A stretch of DNA of 64,000 bases from CAVTBX01 sp963733135 (GTDB lineage Bacteria > Actinomycetota > Thermoleophilia > Gaiellales > Gaiellaceae): assembly GCA_963733135.1 (NCBI GenBank), contig CAVTBX010000010.1, positions 1 through 64,000 on the forward strand, read 5' to 3'. Shown here piece by piece: positions 41,983 to 51,050 of this stretch; position 1 is the stretch's first letter, and each line of letters starts with the position of its first letter. A program made the translations under genes and the position numbers. The notes beneath the pieces are model-generated. The model was not told the origin of the DNA, ran no database searches, and worked only from the letters and a program-made list of their open reading frames with translations.

Positions 41983-42145
41983 TGCTCCTTCCGGCAATAC
42001 TTGTCCGCCCCTGGCCCGCGATCACGCGGCGCCGGGAACCACCCTCGCCCTTGCTAAGGCAGCCAGCCTTGGCCGCGGACGAGTGCGGCCCCTGGCTTGG
42101 TGCTCGCGACCCAGAAGCTGGACAGCACTACCGGAAGGAGCACGC

Positions 42146-42466
42146 ATGAAAATGGACATGAACAAGCTCATGCAGCAGGCCCAGCAGATGCAGGAGCAGA
42201 TGGCGCGCGCGCAGGAGGAGCTGGCCAAGGAGACGGTCGAGGCATCGGTCGGAGGCGGTGTCGTGACCGTCGTCGCGACCGGCGGAGGCGAGATCGTCTC
42301 GATCAAGATCAAGCCCGAGGCGATCGACCCGGACGACCCCGAAGGGCTGGAGGATCTCGTCCTCGCGGGCGTGAACGAGGCGCTTCGGAACGCGCAGGAG
42401 CTCATGCAGTCGAAGCTTGGCGGCGCCATGGGTGGCCTCGGCGGGCTCGGCTTGCCGGGGATGTAA
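42146..42466 (+). CDS. ybaB: YbaB/EbfC nucleoid-associated protein
   Basis: 106-aa DNA-binding protein of the YbaB/EbfC family, a dimer that bends DNA. The N-terminal helix is Met/Gln-rich (MDMNKLMQQAQQMQEQMARA). The core reads VEASVGGGVVTVVATGGGEI and ends in a Gly-rich tail (GGLGGLGLPGM). ATG at 42146 follows GGAAGGAG, which decides against the longer upstream frame. It lies between dnaX and recR as in many bacteria. Confidence 0.93.
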   Translation: MKMDMNKLMQQAQQMQEQMARAQEELAKETVEASVGGGVVTVVATGGGEIVSIKIKPEAIDPDDPEGLEDLVLAGVNEALRNAQELMQSKLGGAMGGLGGLGLPGM

Positions 42467-42624
42467 CGCCGCTGTATGCGCGCGCGGTGAACGGAACCGG
42501 CTCGCGCCGGTTCCTCACTGCGAATCAGGCATAGAGCGGCCTGATTCGCTCGGCCGCTGCCGCGGCCTCCGGCGGCGCGATTCGCCCGGCGGCCTCCGGC
42601 CGCCTCCGGCGGCACAATGGCCCG

Positions 42625-43215
42625 GTGTTCGGCCCACTTGTCGACGAGCTCGTTGCTCAGCTCTCGCGCCTGCCCGGCGTCGGAAACCGCACCGCGCAGC
42701 GGCTTGCTTTCCACCTCCTGCGCGTCCCGAAGGAGGAGGCGGCGGCGCTCGCCAACTCGATCCTCGAGGTGAAGGAGCGCATTGGCTTCTGCCGCGAGTG
42801 CGGAAACCTCACCGAGGAAGAGCTCTGCATCATCTGCCGCGACGCCCGGCGCGACCGATCCGTGATCTGCGTCGTCGAGCAGCCGGCCGATCTCGTTTCC
42901 ATGGAGCGAACCGCCGCCTACCGGGGTGTCTACCACGTCCTCGGCGGCTCCCTCTCTCCTCTCGACGGCGTCGAGCCGGAGCACTTGCGCATCGACGAGC
43001 TGCTCCGGCGAGTCGAGCGAAACGGCGTTCAGGAAGTCGTGCTCGCCACGAATCCGAACATGACGGGCGAGGCCACGGCCTCATACGTCGCCGACCGGTT
43101 GCGGGACCGAACGCGCGTCACACGCCTCGCGAGCGGGCTCCCTGTTGGAGGAGACCTCGAGTACGCGGACGAGGTCACCCTCGGACGTGCCCTGGCGGGA
43201 CGTCGTGAGATGTGA
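42625..43215 (+). CDS. recR: Recombination mediator RecR
   Basis: 196-aa RecR. A helix-hairpin-helix (LSRLPGVGNRTAQRLAFHLL), the zinc finger (CRECGNLTEEELCIIC) and a Toprim domain (SVICVVEQPADLVSMERTAA, YRGVYHVLGG) come in canonical order. The start is GTG at 42625. It acts with RecF/RecO to load RecA on gaps. It is followed at once by a hairpin with A-run and T-run at 43214-43242. The 158 bp before it contain short GC-rich CCTCCGGC repeats. Confidence 0.95.
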   Translation: MFGPLVDELVAQLSRLPGVGNRTAQRLAFHLLRVPKEEAAALANSILEVKERIGFCRECGNLTEEELCIICRDARRDRSVICVVEQPADLVSMERTAAYRGVYHVLGGSLSPLDGVEPEHLRIDELLRRVERNGVQEVVLATNPNMTGEATASYVADRLRDRTRVTRLASGLPVGGDLEYADEVTLGRALAGRREM

Positions 43216-43242
43216 AAAAAGTCGCTACGAGCGGGTTTTTTC
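43214..43242 (+). terminator. Bidirectional-type intrinsic terminator after recR
   Basis: GAAAAAA-GT-CGCT-ACG-AGCG-GG-TTTTTTC: an inner 4-bp stem flanked by matching A and T runs. It starts inside the recR stop codon. Confidence 0.65.
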
Positions 43243-43288
43243 CCACGACGTCCTTGCACGACAGACCGACCCAGGCTAGATTGCCCTT

Positions 43289-43329
43289 GCTGAACCGGGG
43301 GACCTTCGGGTCCGCCGGTTCAGCGTTTT
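43289..43329 (+). terminator. Strong UUCG-capped hairpin upstream of lysC
   Basis: GCTGAACCGG pairs with CCGGTTCAGC, with an inner GGACC-TTCG-GGTCC stem, then G and TTTT. It ends 61 bp before the lysC start. It is either a second recR terminator, or an attenuator if the lysC promoter lies further upstream. Confidence 0.8.
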
Positions 43330-43390
43330 AAACGGCCGTTTCGCCGGGATCTCAGAGCTCGCGCCGCACCCCGGCTTACACTGACTCGCA

Positions 43391-44647
43391 TTGACTGAGA
43401 CGGCATTCGAGGCGCCTGCACGAATCGAGCCCGCCGAGCCGAAGGCGCGCCTCGGCACGGTCGTCATGAAGTTCGGCGGCACCTCCGTCGCCGACCCGGA
43501 GAAGATCCGCGGCTGCGCGCAGCGGCTTGTCGAGGCCCGCGAGCGGGGACAGCGCGTCGTCGGCGTCATCTCGGCGATGGGTCACCACACGGACGAGCTC
43601 TTCGAGCTCGCGCGCGCCGTCTCGCCGCACCCGAACCCGCGGGAGCTCGACATGCTGGTGTCGGTCGGCGAGCGGATCTCGTGCGCGCTGGTCGCCATGG
43701 CGATCTCCGATCTCGGCCGAAGCGCGGTTTCGCTCACCGGCTCCCAGGCCGGGATCGTGACGGACACGGTGCACGGCAAGGCGAAGATCGTCGAGATCCG
43801 GGCCCGGCGGATCCACGAGGCGCTCGACGACGGGCGGATCGTGCTCGTCGCGGGCTTTCAAGGGGTGTCGACCGAGTTCGACGTGACCACGCTCGGCCGG
43901 GGCGGCTCCGACACGACTGCGGTCGCGCTCGCCGGTGCGCTGGGCGCCGACGCGTGTGAGATCTACACCGACGTCGACGGCGTCTTCACAGCCGACCCGC
44001 GTGTCGTTCCGAGCGCGCAGAAGCTGCACGCGGTCAGCTTCGAGGAGATGCTCGAGATGGCGGCCTCGGGCGCGAAGGTGCTTCAGCTACGCTCGGTCGA
44101 GTTCGCCCGAAACCACGGCGTCAAGCTCCACGTCCGCTCGACCTTCACCGGCGAGCCGGGGACGTGGGTCGCAGAGGAGGACGAGCGGATGCTCGAGAAG
44201 GCGATGATCTCGGGGGTGACCCATACGCTCGAGGAGGCGGTGTACCGCGTCGAGGATGCCGACCTCGCAGAGCTCTTCTCGGTTCTCGCGGAGGCGTCCG
44301 TCAACGTCGACACGATCATCCAGACAGCCGACGAGGTGGTGTTCTCGGCGGCGCTCGAGGATCGAACGACGACCGCGGCCGCGCTCGACCGGCTCGGCGT
44401 GAGCTGGTCTGAGAGCGACGATGTCGGCAAGGTCAGCGTCGTCGGCGCAGGCATGAAGAGCCACCCGGGAATCGCGGCGCGGACGTTCGCGACCGTCCGG
44501 GACCTCGGCGTCAAGCCTCGCTTTGTCGCGACCTCACCCATCAAGATCGCGTTCTACGTCCCGCACGGAGACGTCGAGCGCACGGTCGTCGCGCTACATG
44601 ACGCCTTCGATCTCTCGTCGGCAGACGCCGAGCGCCAACATGCGTGA
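43391..44647 (+). CDS. lysC: Aspartate kinase
   Basis: First enzyme of the aspartate family pathway (Lys, Thr, Met, diaminopimelate): phosphorylates aspartate. Motifs are VVMKFGGTSVAD, VGERISCALVAMAI, GFQGVSTEFDVTTLGRGGSD and the kinase ATP region (EIYTDVDGVFTADP). Two ACT domains lie at about residues 270-410 (NVDTIIQTADEVVFSAALED, VGAGMKSHPGIAARTFATV), so feedback control by Lys/Thr is likely. The start is TTG at 43391 (418 aa). ATG at 43466 would cut the protein right at MKFGG and is less likely. It overlaps asd by 8 bp. Confidence 0.93.
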   Translation: MTETAFEAPARIEPAEPKARLGTVVMKFGGTSVADPEKIRGCAQRLVEARERGQRVVGVISAMGHHTDELFELARAVSPHPNPRELDMLVSVGERISCALVAMAISDLGRSAVSLTGSQAGIVTDTVHGKAKIVEIRARRIHEALDDGRIVLVAGFQGVSTEFDVTTLGRGGSDTTAVALAGALGADACEIYTDVDGVFTADPRVVPSAQKLHAVSFEEMLEMAASGAKVLQLRSVEFARNHGVKLHVRSTFTGEPGTWVAEEDERMLEKAMISGVTHTLEEAVYRVEDADLAELFSVLAEASVNVDTIIQTADEVVFSAALEDRTTTAAALDRLGVSWSESDDVGKVSVVGAGMKSHPGIAARTFATVRDLGVKPRFVATSPIKIAFYVPHGDVERTVVALHDAFDLSSADAERQHA

Positions 44648-45588
44648 ACGGCCGCGGATCGCCGTCGTCGGCGCCACCGGCGCGGTCGGCACGGTCACGC
44701 TGTCGCTCCTCGCCGAGCGTGACCTCGGCGACGTGAGAGCGTTCGCCTCCTCACGCTCGGCAGGCAGCCAGGTCAGGTTCGGACGAAACGAGCTCGTGGT
44801 CGAAGAAGCCTCTCCGGAGAGGCTCGCCGCGGGCGACATCGACCTCGCCTTCTTCTCGGTCGGCACCGCCACTAGCCGAGAGCTCGTCCCGCACGCGGCC
44901 GAAGCAGGCGCGACGTGTATCGACAAGTCGGACGCCTACCGCCTGACGGACGGGGTTCCGCTCGTGGTCGCAGGCGTGAACGACGACGCGCTCGACGGCA
45001 GCCCGATCGTCGCGAACCCGAACTGCTCCGCAATCCAGCTCACGTGCGTGCTTGCCCCGCTGCACGCGGCGGCGGGCCTGGCCCGCGTTCGCCTGGCGAC
45101 GTACCAATCGGTGTCCGGCGCCGGAGACGCTGCCATCCAACGGCTCCGGGAGACCGCCGGCCGCCGAGGCCGATCTCGGCATGGACTGGGAGCTCGACGG
45201 CGAGGAGTTCACCGAGGAGTGGAAGCTGCGGGCAGAGACGCAGAAGATCCTCGGCCTGCCCGACCTGCCGCTCCAGGCCCAGTGCGTGCGCACGCCCGTG
45301 CTCGTGGGCCACGCGCAGGCGGTCTGGGTCGAGACCGAGCAACCGCTGTCGCCGGAGGAGGCGCACGACGCGCTCGCGGACGCACCCGGCTTGGCGTTCG
45401 AGGACCTGGCCACGCCTGGGGCTGCCGCAGGCCGGGACGAGGTTCTCGTCGGCCGTGTGCGCCGCGACCCGACGATCGAGAACGGCCTGGCGCTCTGGAT
45501 CGTGAACGACAACCTCCGGAAGGGCGCGGCGCTGAACGCGGTGCAGATCGCAGACTCCCTGCTCTCCCGAGAGCGTCTGGCGGCCTAG
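44640..45588 (+). CDS. asd: Aspartate-semialdehyde dehydrogenase, frameshifted near 45160
   Basis: Second enzyme of the aspartate pathway, NADPH-dependent. N-terminal RIAVVGATGAVGTVTLSLLA binds the cofactor. The catalytic Cys is in IVANPNCSAIQL and the SVSGAG loop follows. One extra base near 45160 moves the C-terminal half (LGMDWELDGEEFTEEWKLRA, IENGLALWIVNDNLRKGAAL) to another frame, ending at 45588. The total of 3n+1 fits a single insertion. An essential gene in an otherwise intact operon makes sequencing error the best explanation. It overlaps lysC by 8 bp. Confidence 0.88.
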
Positions 45589-45593
45589 CTGTC

Positions 45594-46214
45594 CTAGCTC
45601 TGCCGCTGGGGCACCGGCTCCGGAACGAACGCCTCCTTGACCTTGCGAAGCACAGCGGCACGCCTCCCCTCGAGAACGGGCTGAAGGCCGCCGAGCTCGA
45701 GCCGGCCGAGCGCCACCCGGCCCTCCCAGCGCACCGGGAAGAACCCGAAGTCGGCGAGGAAGTCGGTCGGGAAGATCGTGCGGTGGACGAGGAAGCGTTC
45801 GTACGGCGTCTCGCCTTCGCGCGTAGCGATAGCCGAAGGTCTCGATCGCCTTCACGCCGCGGTCGCGCGCCTCACCGATCGCCGTCAGGAAGAGGCTCTG
45901 CATCACCCATGGGGTCTGGAGGTCGACGAGGTAGGCGCAAGTGATGAGGACCGCGTCCGGCGACGGCGGCCCGGCCGGGAGCTCCTGAGCACGCGGAAAG
46001 TACTCCGCCGGCCCCCACTGCATCGAGCCGAGCAGCCGATCGTCGTCGCCGTAGTAGAGCGTCCCCCAGGACCCCATTCGTCTTCGACCCGCTCGGCCCA
46101 TTTGTCCTTCTGCACGGCTCGCTGGCCTCGCGACTGCCAGAAGACGCAGCCCACGCATGGCGGGGGCGCGTGCGCCACGGAAACCTGGCCGAGCGGATGG
46201 AGCCGGGACGCCAT
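45594..46214 (-). CDS. GNAT-like acetyltransferase-family protein, two frame changes
   Basis: About 206 aa across three frames. The N-terminus has a Cys motif (PPPCVGCVFWQSRGQRAVQK). The middle frame reads GTLYYGDDDRLLGSMQWGPA, EYFPRAQELPAGPPSPDAV and ARDRGVKAIETFGYRYA. The last frame reads TIFPTDFLADFGFFPVRWEG and ends PVPQRQS at 45594. The pattern CxxCxFW plus a GNAT-like fold is common in Actinobacteria; the substrate is unknown. The two shifts (about 46080 and 45815) cancel. It starts 4 bp after the phosphoesterase stop, so the two form an operon. It converges on asd with only 5 bp between stops. Confidence 0.6.
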
Positions 46215-46218
46215 TCCG

Positions 46219-47080
46219 TCATTCTCTCCCGCGCAGCGTCAGGAGCGTCACCTCGGGGCGCGACAGGAGCCGGAATGGGACGAAGCTCGTTCCGAGGCCG
46301 CGGGATACGTGGATCGTGCCGACCGAGCGTCTCGTGGAGCCCTTCCCAGTAGGCGGCCCGTAGGTGCTCGAGCCGGAGCTTGCCACCCGGGAACGGCAGG
46401 CAGATCTGGCCGCCGTGCAGGTGGCCCGCGAGGACGAGGTGGAAGTCGCCCGGCCGAAGCCGCGGCAGCACGTCGGGGAAGTGGCAGAGCAGGATCCTCA
46501 GGTCGGCGCTCCGGATCGGCGAGCCGCCCGGGATCGCGCCGAGTCTGGAAGGACTCCGGTGAGATCCCGACGATCTGCACGCGTGCGCCCCCCACGTCGA
46601 CCGTGTGCGCCGAGTCCGAGAGGAGCTCCGCGCCGGCCTCGGTCACCGTGGCCGGGTCGACCGGCTCGCTGAACGGGTCGCGCGTCTCGGCGATGTCGTG
46701 GTTGCCGAGCACCGTGAACGTCCCGTACCGGGGCCGAAGCGACCCGAGCGTCTCGCGAAGCGCATCCGCCCCGCGCCGCCGGCTGAGGAGGTCGCCGGTC
46801 ACGACGGCGAGGTCGTACCGATGCTCGTTCGCCCAGTCGTCGCCTTCCGCACAGCTCGCGCGTTCAGCGAGAGCGTGCCGAGGTGGAAGTCCGAGAGGTG
46901 GAGGATCCGCAAGCCCTCGAGCTCGGCGGGCAGGCCGTCGAGCGGCACGTCGAGCTCGACGAACTCGACCCACTGCGACTCGAAGATCGACCAGCCCGCC
47001 AGCGCGGCACCCGCGGCGATCGTGCCGGCGCCGATCCGCCCTCCGATCGCGCGCAAGTTTTCGAGCCGCGGCGGCATCAC
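46219..47080 (-). CDS. Calcineurin-like metallophosphoesterase, three frame changes
   Basis: Dimetal phosphoesterase. In order across the frames: a membrane-anchor-like N-terminus (AGTIAAGAALAGWSIFESQW), first metal motif LRILHLSDFHLG, VVTGDLLSRR, VLGNHDIAETRDPFSEPV, then FHLVLAGHLHGGQICLPFPG and the C-terminal GLGTSFVPFRLLSRPEV. The metal ligands D-x-H, GD, GNHD and GHxH are all present. Shifts lie near 46850, 46545 and 46325. The layout resembles YkuE/YaeI-type membrane-associated phosphoesterases. It probably forms an operon with the GNAT-like gene. Confidence 0.7.
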
Positions 47081-47101
47081 ATAGAACGGAGGGGCATCTC
47101 C

Positions 47102-47134
47102 CGGCCCGGCTCCAACGGCTCCGGAGCCGGGCCG
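47102..47134. terminator. 12-bp hairpin between the sdh operon and the phosphoesterase gene
   Basis: CGGCCCGGCTCC and GGAGCCGGGCCG form a perfect 12-bp stem around 9 bases, in the 61-bp gap after the last sdh gene. No T-run follows on the minus strand. It may act as a terminator or processing site. Confidence 0.5.
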
Positions 47135-47141
47135 AGTCTCT

Positions 47142-48027
47142 TTACGGGGCCTCGAGCTTCTCGAGGACCGGCGCCACCGAGACGACGTGCCGGCGGAAGC
47201 GGAGCTCTGACTTCTCGAGCCCTGCCGCGACGCCGATCAGCTGCGAGAGGTGCAGGATCGGCAATCCGTATCGCTTGCCGGTCGCGGCCTCGAGCTTCTG
47301 CTGCCACGCATCGAGTGAGAGGTGGCAGAGCGGACACGGCGTCACCATGACGTCGGCGCCGGCTTCGAGCGACTGCTCGATCGGCTGGATGAGCTCGCCG
47401 AGCGCCGTCTCTTCGCGCGCCTGGATGATCGGAAAGCCGCAGCACTTGATCTTGGCCGGGTAGTCGATCGCCTCGCCGCCGCACGCTTCGATGATCGCCT
47501 CGAGCGACCAGGGCCGATCGGGATCCTCGAAGCCCATGAGCTTCGAGGGACGCAGGATCTGGCAGCCGTAGAAGGGCGCCACCTTGAGCCCCTTGAGGCC
47601 CTTGTGCGCGACCTCCTTGAGCTGCTCGTAGCCGTCGCCCTGGGCGATGAGCCAGAGGAAGTGCTTGACCTCGACGCCGCCCGTGTACGGCGGTGCGCCG
47701 ACTCGCTCGAGGTTTTCGCTCACACGCGCGAGGAGCGCCTCGTCGTTCTGGAGCATGAAGTTCGCCTGGCGGAGGTTCAGCGTGCAGACGTTGCAGATCG
47801 TCATGAGCGTGTCCGAGCCGGTGGCCTCGGCGTAGGCGAGGATCCGCGCGTTCAGGTGGAGGTAGTAGTCGGGCTCGGCCTCGTGAATGTCACCTGCACC
47901 GCAGCATGTGACCGCGTCGAGCTCCTCGAGCTCGATGCCCGAGCTTCGGCGCGAGCGCCTGCGTCGACGTGTCGAGCTCCTTCGCCGAGAGCGAGGCGAG
48001 GCAGCCCTTGTAGTAGGCGACCTTCAT
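47142..48027 (-). CDS. CCG-domain (HdrB/SdhE-like) subunit of succinate dehydrogenase, frameshifted near 47941
   Basis: About 294-aa cysteine-rich protein with two CCG domains like HdrB and archaeal-type SdhE. The N-terminus (MKVAYYKGCLASLSAKELDT) is in one frame. One extra base near 47941 moves the rest: AVTCCGAGDIHEAEPDYYLH, TICNVCTLNLRQANF, then AKIKCCGFPIIQAREETALG and VTPCPLCHLSLDAW. In type-E complexes this subunit replaces the heme membrane anchors and passes electrons toward quinone. Its ATG overlaps the sdhB stop (ATGA). No sdhC/sdhD is nearby. The symbol is left blank because sdhE also names an unrelated flavinylation factor. Confidence 0.82.
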
Positions 48028-49156
48028 GGCTGATCCCCGATCCCGCGGCGCACTGGCTCCTCGCCCGGCGTGATCTCGGGCGCGTCGCGTCGAGCGCCGC
48101 CGGCGTCCGTGTGCTCTATCCGCGCGAGCGCACGCTCGCCCTGGACGTGGCCGAGGGCGCCGTCCCGTCCCTGCGTGGATATGAGCTCGCGGAGGGCACG
48201 CGCCTCGCCGACGTCCTTCGCCACGTGCGGCGGAATGGGTGGCGGAACCTTGCCCCGCTTGGCCAGCGACGATCGCGAACTTCGTCTGCTTGATCGCCTC
48301 GACGACGCCCTGGGTCTTCGGCACGAGCTCGGTCTCGCGGAGCCAGCCGGTCGTCTCGGCCGAGCGGACGAACCACTTCGCGTGCTTGGCGCCCAGGTCG
48401 CGGTCGATGCCCTCCTTGATCGACTCGGCCCCGAGCTTCGCGATCGCGTCGCGAGGGTCGACGCCCTTCGGGCAGCGCTCGTTGCAGAAGTAGCAGCGGG
48501 TGCAGTCCCAGATCCCGTGCTCGGAGTTGTAGAGCTCGAGCCGCTCGACCTTCTTCCGGTCGCGCGGGTCGCCGACGAACCGGAACCCCTTGGCGAGCGC
48601 CGCCGGCCCGAGGAACTCCGGGTCGGCCTCCATCGAGTTGCACTCGGAGACGCAGCAGCCGCACATGATGCAGAGCGCCTCCTTGTGGATCGGGTTCATG
48701 GCCTCCTGCGAGTGGCGGTACTCGCCCTCGGGATACACCTCGAAGCCCGGCTCGAGCCAGGGCTTCATGGCTTTCACCTTCGACCAGAACGGCGTCATGT
48801 CGACCGCCAGGTCCTTGACGATCGGCATGTTCCCCATCGCGGAGATCACGGGCACGTGGCCCGCGTCGACGATCGGCTTCATGCGCTCGCGGCAGGCAAG
48901 GATGGCGCGCGCCGTCCATCCGCATCCCGCAGGAGCCGCAGATCATCATCCGGCAGCTCTTGCGGTAGGCGAGCGTCCCGTCGACGCGGTCCTTGACGAT
49001 GTCGAGGACGTCGAGCAGGCACGCCCACTCGGGCGCCTCGACCTCGTAGTCCTTGAGCGCGCGGTCGCCCGTCTCGGGATCGAACCGCCAGATCTTGAGC
49101 CCGACCGTCATCGTCGGGCCCCACTCGGTCTGCGACGTCGTCGTCGCTGTCGCCAT
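48024..49156 (-). CDS. sdhB: Succinate dehydrogenase/fumarate reductase iron-sulfur subunit, frameshifted near 48900 and 48255
   Basis: About 376 aa, longer than usual SdhB (about 240). The 2Fe-2S domain has RKSCRMMICGSCGMRMDG, with the last ligand after the first shift (AILACRERMKP). The 4Fe-4S/3Fe-4S part carries CIMCGCCVSECNSMEADPEF and CTRCYFCNERCPKGVD. After the second shift a tail follows (GKVPPPIPPHVAKDV, then a charged region) that ends at the start of the CCG gene. The length of 3n+2 agrees with two one-base insertions. ATG at 49156 has GAGAGG upstream, 23 bp after sdhA. It carries electrons from SdhA to the CCG subunit. Confidence 0.85.
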
Positions 49157-49179
49157 TCAGCCTCTCTTCGGGGTGGAGG

Positions 49180-50863
49180 TCAGTACTTCCGCTCCTGCGG
49201 CTCCCACTTGGTGACGCGAACCGGCTCCCAGTCGAGCTCGGGCCCCGCGCCGTTCCAGGAGACCATCGTGTGCTTCATGTAGTTCTCGTCGTCGCGGTCC
49301 GGGTAGTCGTGCGGTCGAGCATGCGCGCCGCGGCTTTCCTTCCGGGCTAGACCGGCCTCGATCATGCAGGCGGCGAGCTCGAGCAGGTAGCCGAGCTCGA
49401 GCACCTGCGTGAGGTCGTTGTTGAAGACCGTGCCCTTGTCGTCGACGACGACGTGCTCGTAGCGCTCGCGGAGCCCGGCGATGATCTCGCCCTGGGTCTG
49501 CATCTGGCCCTGGCGACGGAAGACGCCGAAGTTCTCGTGCATCGTCTTCGCCATCTCGTCCCGGATCGCGTGCGGACGCTCCCCGGTCTCGCGGTCGAGG
49601 AGCTCCTTGACCTCGCGCTCGGCGTCCGAGACCGCGCTCTCCGGCACGGTCACCGTCGTGTGCGAGAGCGCCCAGTCGGCGGCCGCCTTGCCCGGTCCGC
49701 TTCCCGAACGTGATCGTCTCCATGAGCGCGTTCCCGCCGAGGCGGTTCGCGCCGTGCACGGAGACGCAGGCGACCTCGCCCGCAGCGTAGAGGCCCTCCA
49801 GGGAGGTCTCGCCCCAGACGTCGGTGTCGACGCCGCCCATGTGGTAGTGCGAGCCAGGGCGGACGGGGATCGGGTCGTGAATCGGGTCGACGCCCGCGAA
49901 GACCATCGAGAGCTCGCGCGTCCCGTGCAGCCGCTCGAGGATCTTCTCCGCGCCGAGGTGGCGCAGGTCGAGGAGGACGTTCCCGTCGACGCCGCGGCCC
50001 TCGTCGATCTCGGTCTGCTCGGCGCGGGAGATGACGTCGCGCGAGGCGAGCTCCATCGCGTTCGGCGCGTAGTCCTTCAGGAACCGCTCGCCCTCCGAGT
50101 TCAGGAGATACGCGCCCTCGCCGCGGCAGCCCTCGGTGATGAGGACGCCCGTCGGCGAGAGCGTCGTCGGGTGGAACTGCATCATCTCCATGTCCTTCAG
50201 AGCCACCCCGACGCGGAGGGCCATGGCCATGCCGTCTCCGGTGCAGGCGTACGCATTCGTGGTGCCCTGGTAGAGCCGGCCGGCGCCGCCCGTCGCGAGG
50301 ATCACCGTCTTCGCGCCGATCGTCTTGACGCCGCCGTTCAGGATGTCCCAGCAGATGACGCCCTGGCAGCGGTCGTCCTCGACGACGAGCTTCCAGGCGA
50401 AGTACTCCTCGTAGACGCGCAGGTCGCGCTTCATGACCTGCTCGTAGAGGACGTGGACGAGGACGTGGCCGGTGATGTCGGCCGCGTAGGCGGTGCGCGG
50501 CGCGCCCGCGGCGCCGAAGGGGCGCTGCGCGATCCGCCCGTCCTCCGTGCGCGAGAAGATCGCCCCCCAGTGCTCGAGCTGGTAGACGTCGTCGGGCGCT
50601 TCCTCGCAGAGGATCTCGATCGCGTCCTGGTCGCCGAGGTAGTCGGAGCCCTTGACCGTGTCGAAGGCGTGCTCCTCGGCGCTGTCCTCGGAGGCGTTCC
50701 CGAGCGCCGCGTTGATCCCGCCCTCGGCCGCCCCGGAGTGGCTGCGAACCGGATGGATCTTCGAGATGAGCGCGACGTCGGCTCCCAGGTCGTGAGCCTC
50801 GATAGCGGCGCGCATACCGGCACAGCCGGCGCCCACCACCAGCACGTCGTGCTTGGCCTCCAC
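49180..50863 (-). CDS. sdhA: Succinate dehydrogenase/fumarate reductase flavoprotein subunit, frameshifted near 49690
   Basis: Catalytic FAD subunit, about 560 aa. FAD fold DVLVVGAGCAGMRAAIEAHD, the flavin-linked His region HPVRSHSGAAEGGINAAL, substrate-side MQFHPTTL, EGCRGEGAYLLNSEGERFL, and the capping HYHMGGVDTDVWGETSLEGL followed by VHGANRLGGNALMETITFG. One extra base near 49690 shifts the C-terminal helical domain (VPESAVSDAEREVKELLDRE, MHENFGVFRRQGQMQTQGEI) to the next frame, ending at 49180. The start is GTG at 50863. It is first in the minus-strand sdhA-sdhB-CCG operon and divergent from the LuxR regulator. Confidence 0.9.
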
Positions 50864-51050
50864 CGGGGGCCACGCTATCGGATGGAGCACGCGCGAGGCC
50901 TGGTGTGGGAACGCACGAGCGGCTTGGGAGAACGTCGTCGGTCGAGACCCGACGGAAAACCAGGAAGCCATTCTCGCCGAGCCGCGCGCACCGGGAATCT
51001 GCCTAGTCTCGGGTCTAGTAACAGGCAGCACGCAGGTTTACTCTTGTTGG

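Noticed and set aside
42540..42624. Short CCTCCGGC-type repeats before recR as a regulatory array
   Set aside because: Irregular, GC-driven and without consistent spacing; no evidence beyond composition.
43216..43390. Lysine riboswitch before lysC
   Set aside because: The region is only 175 bp, mostly two simple hairpins, and the conserved lysine-aptamer core is not visible.
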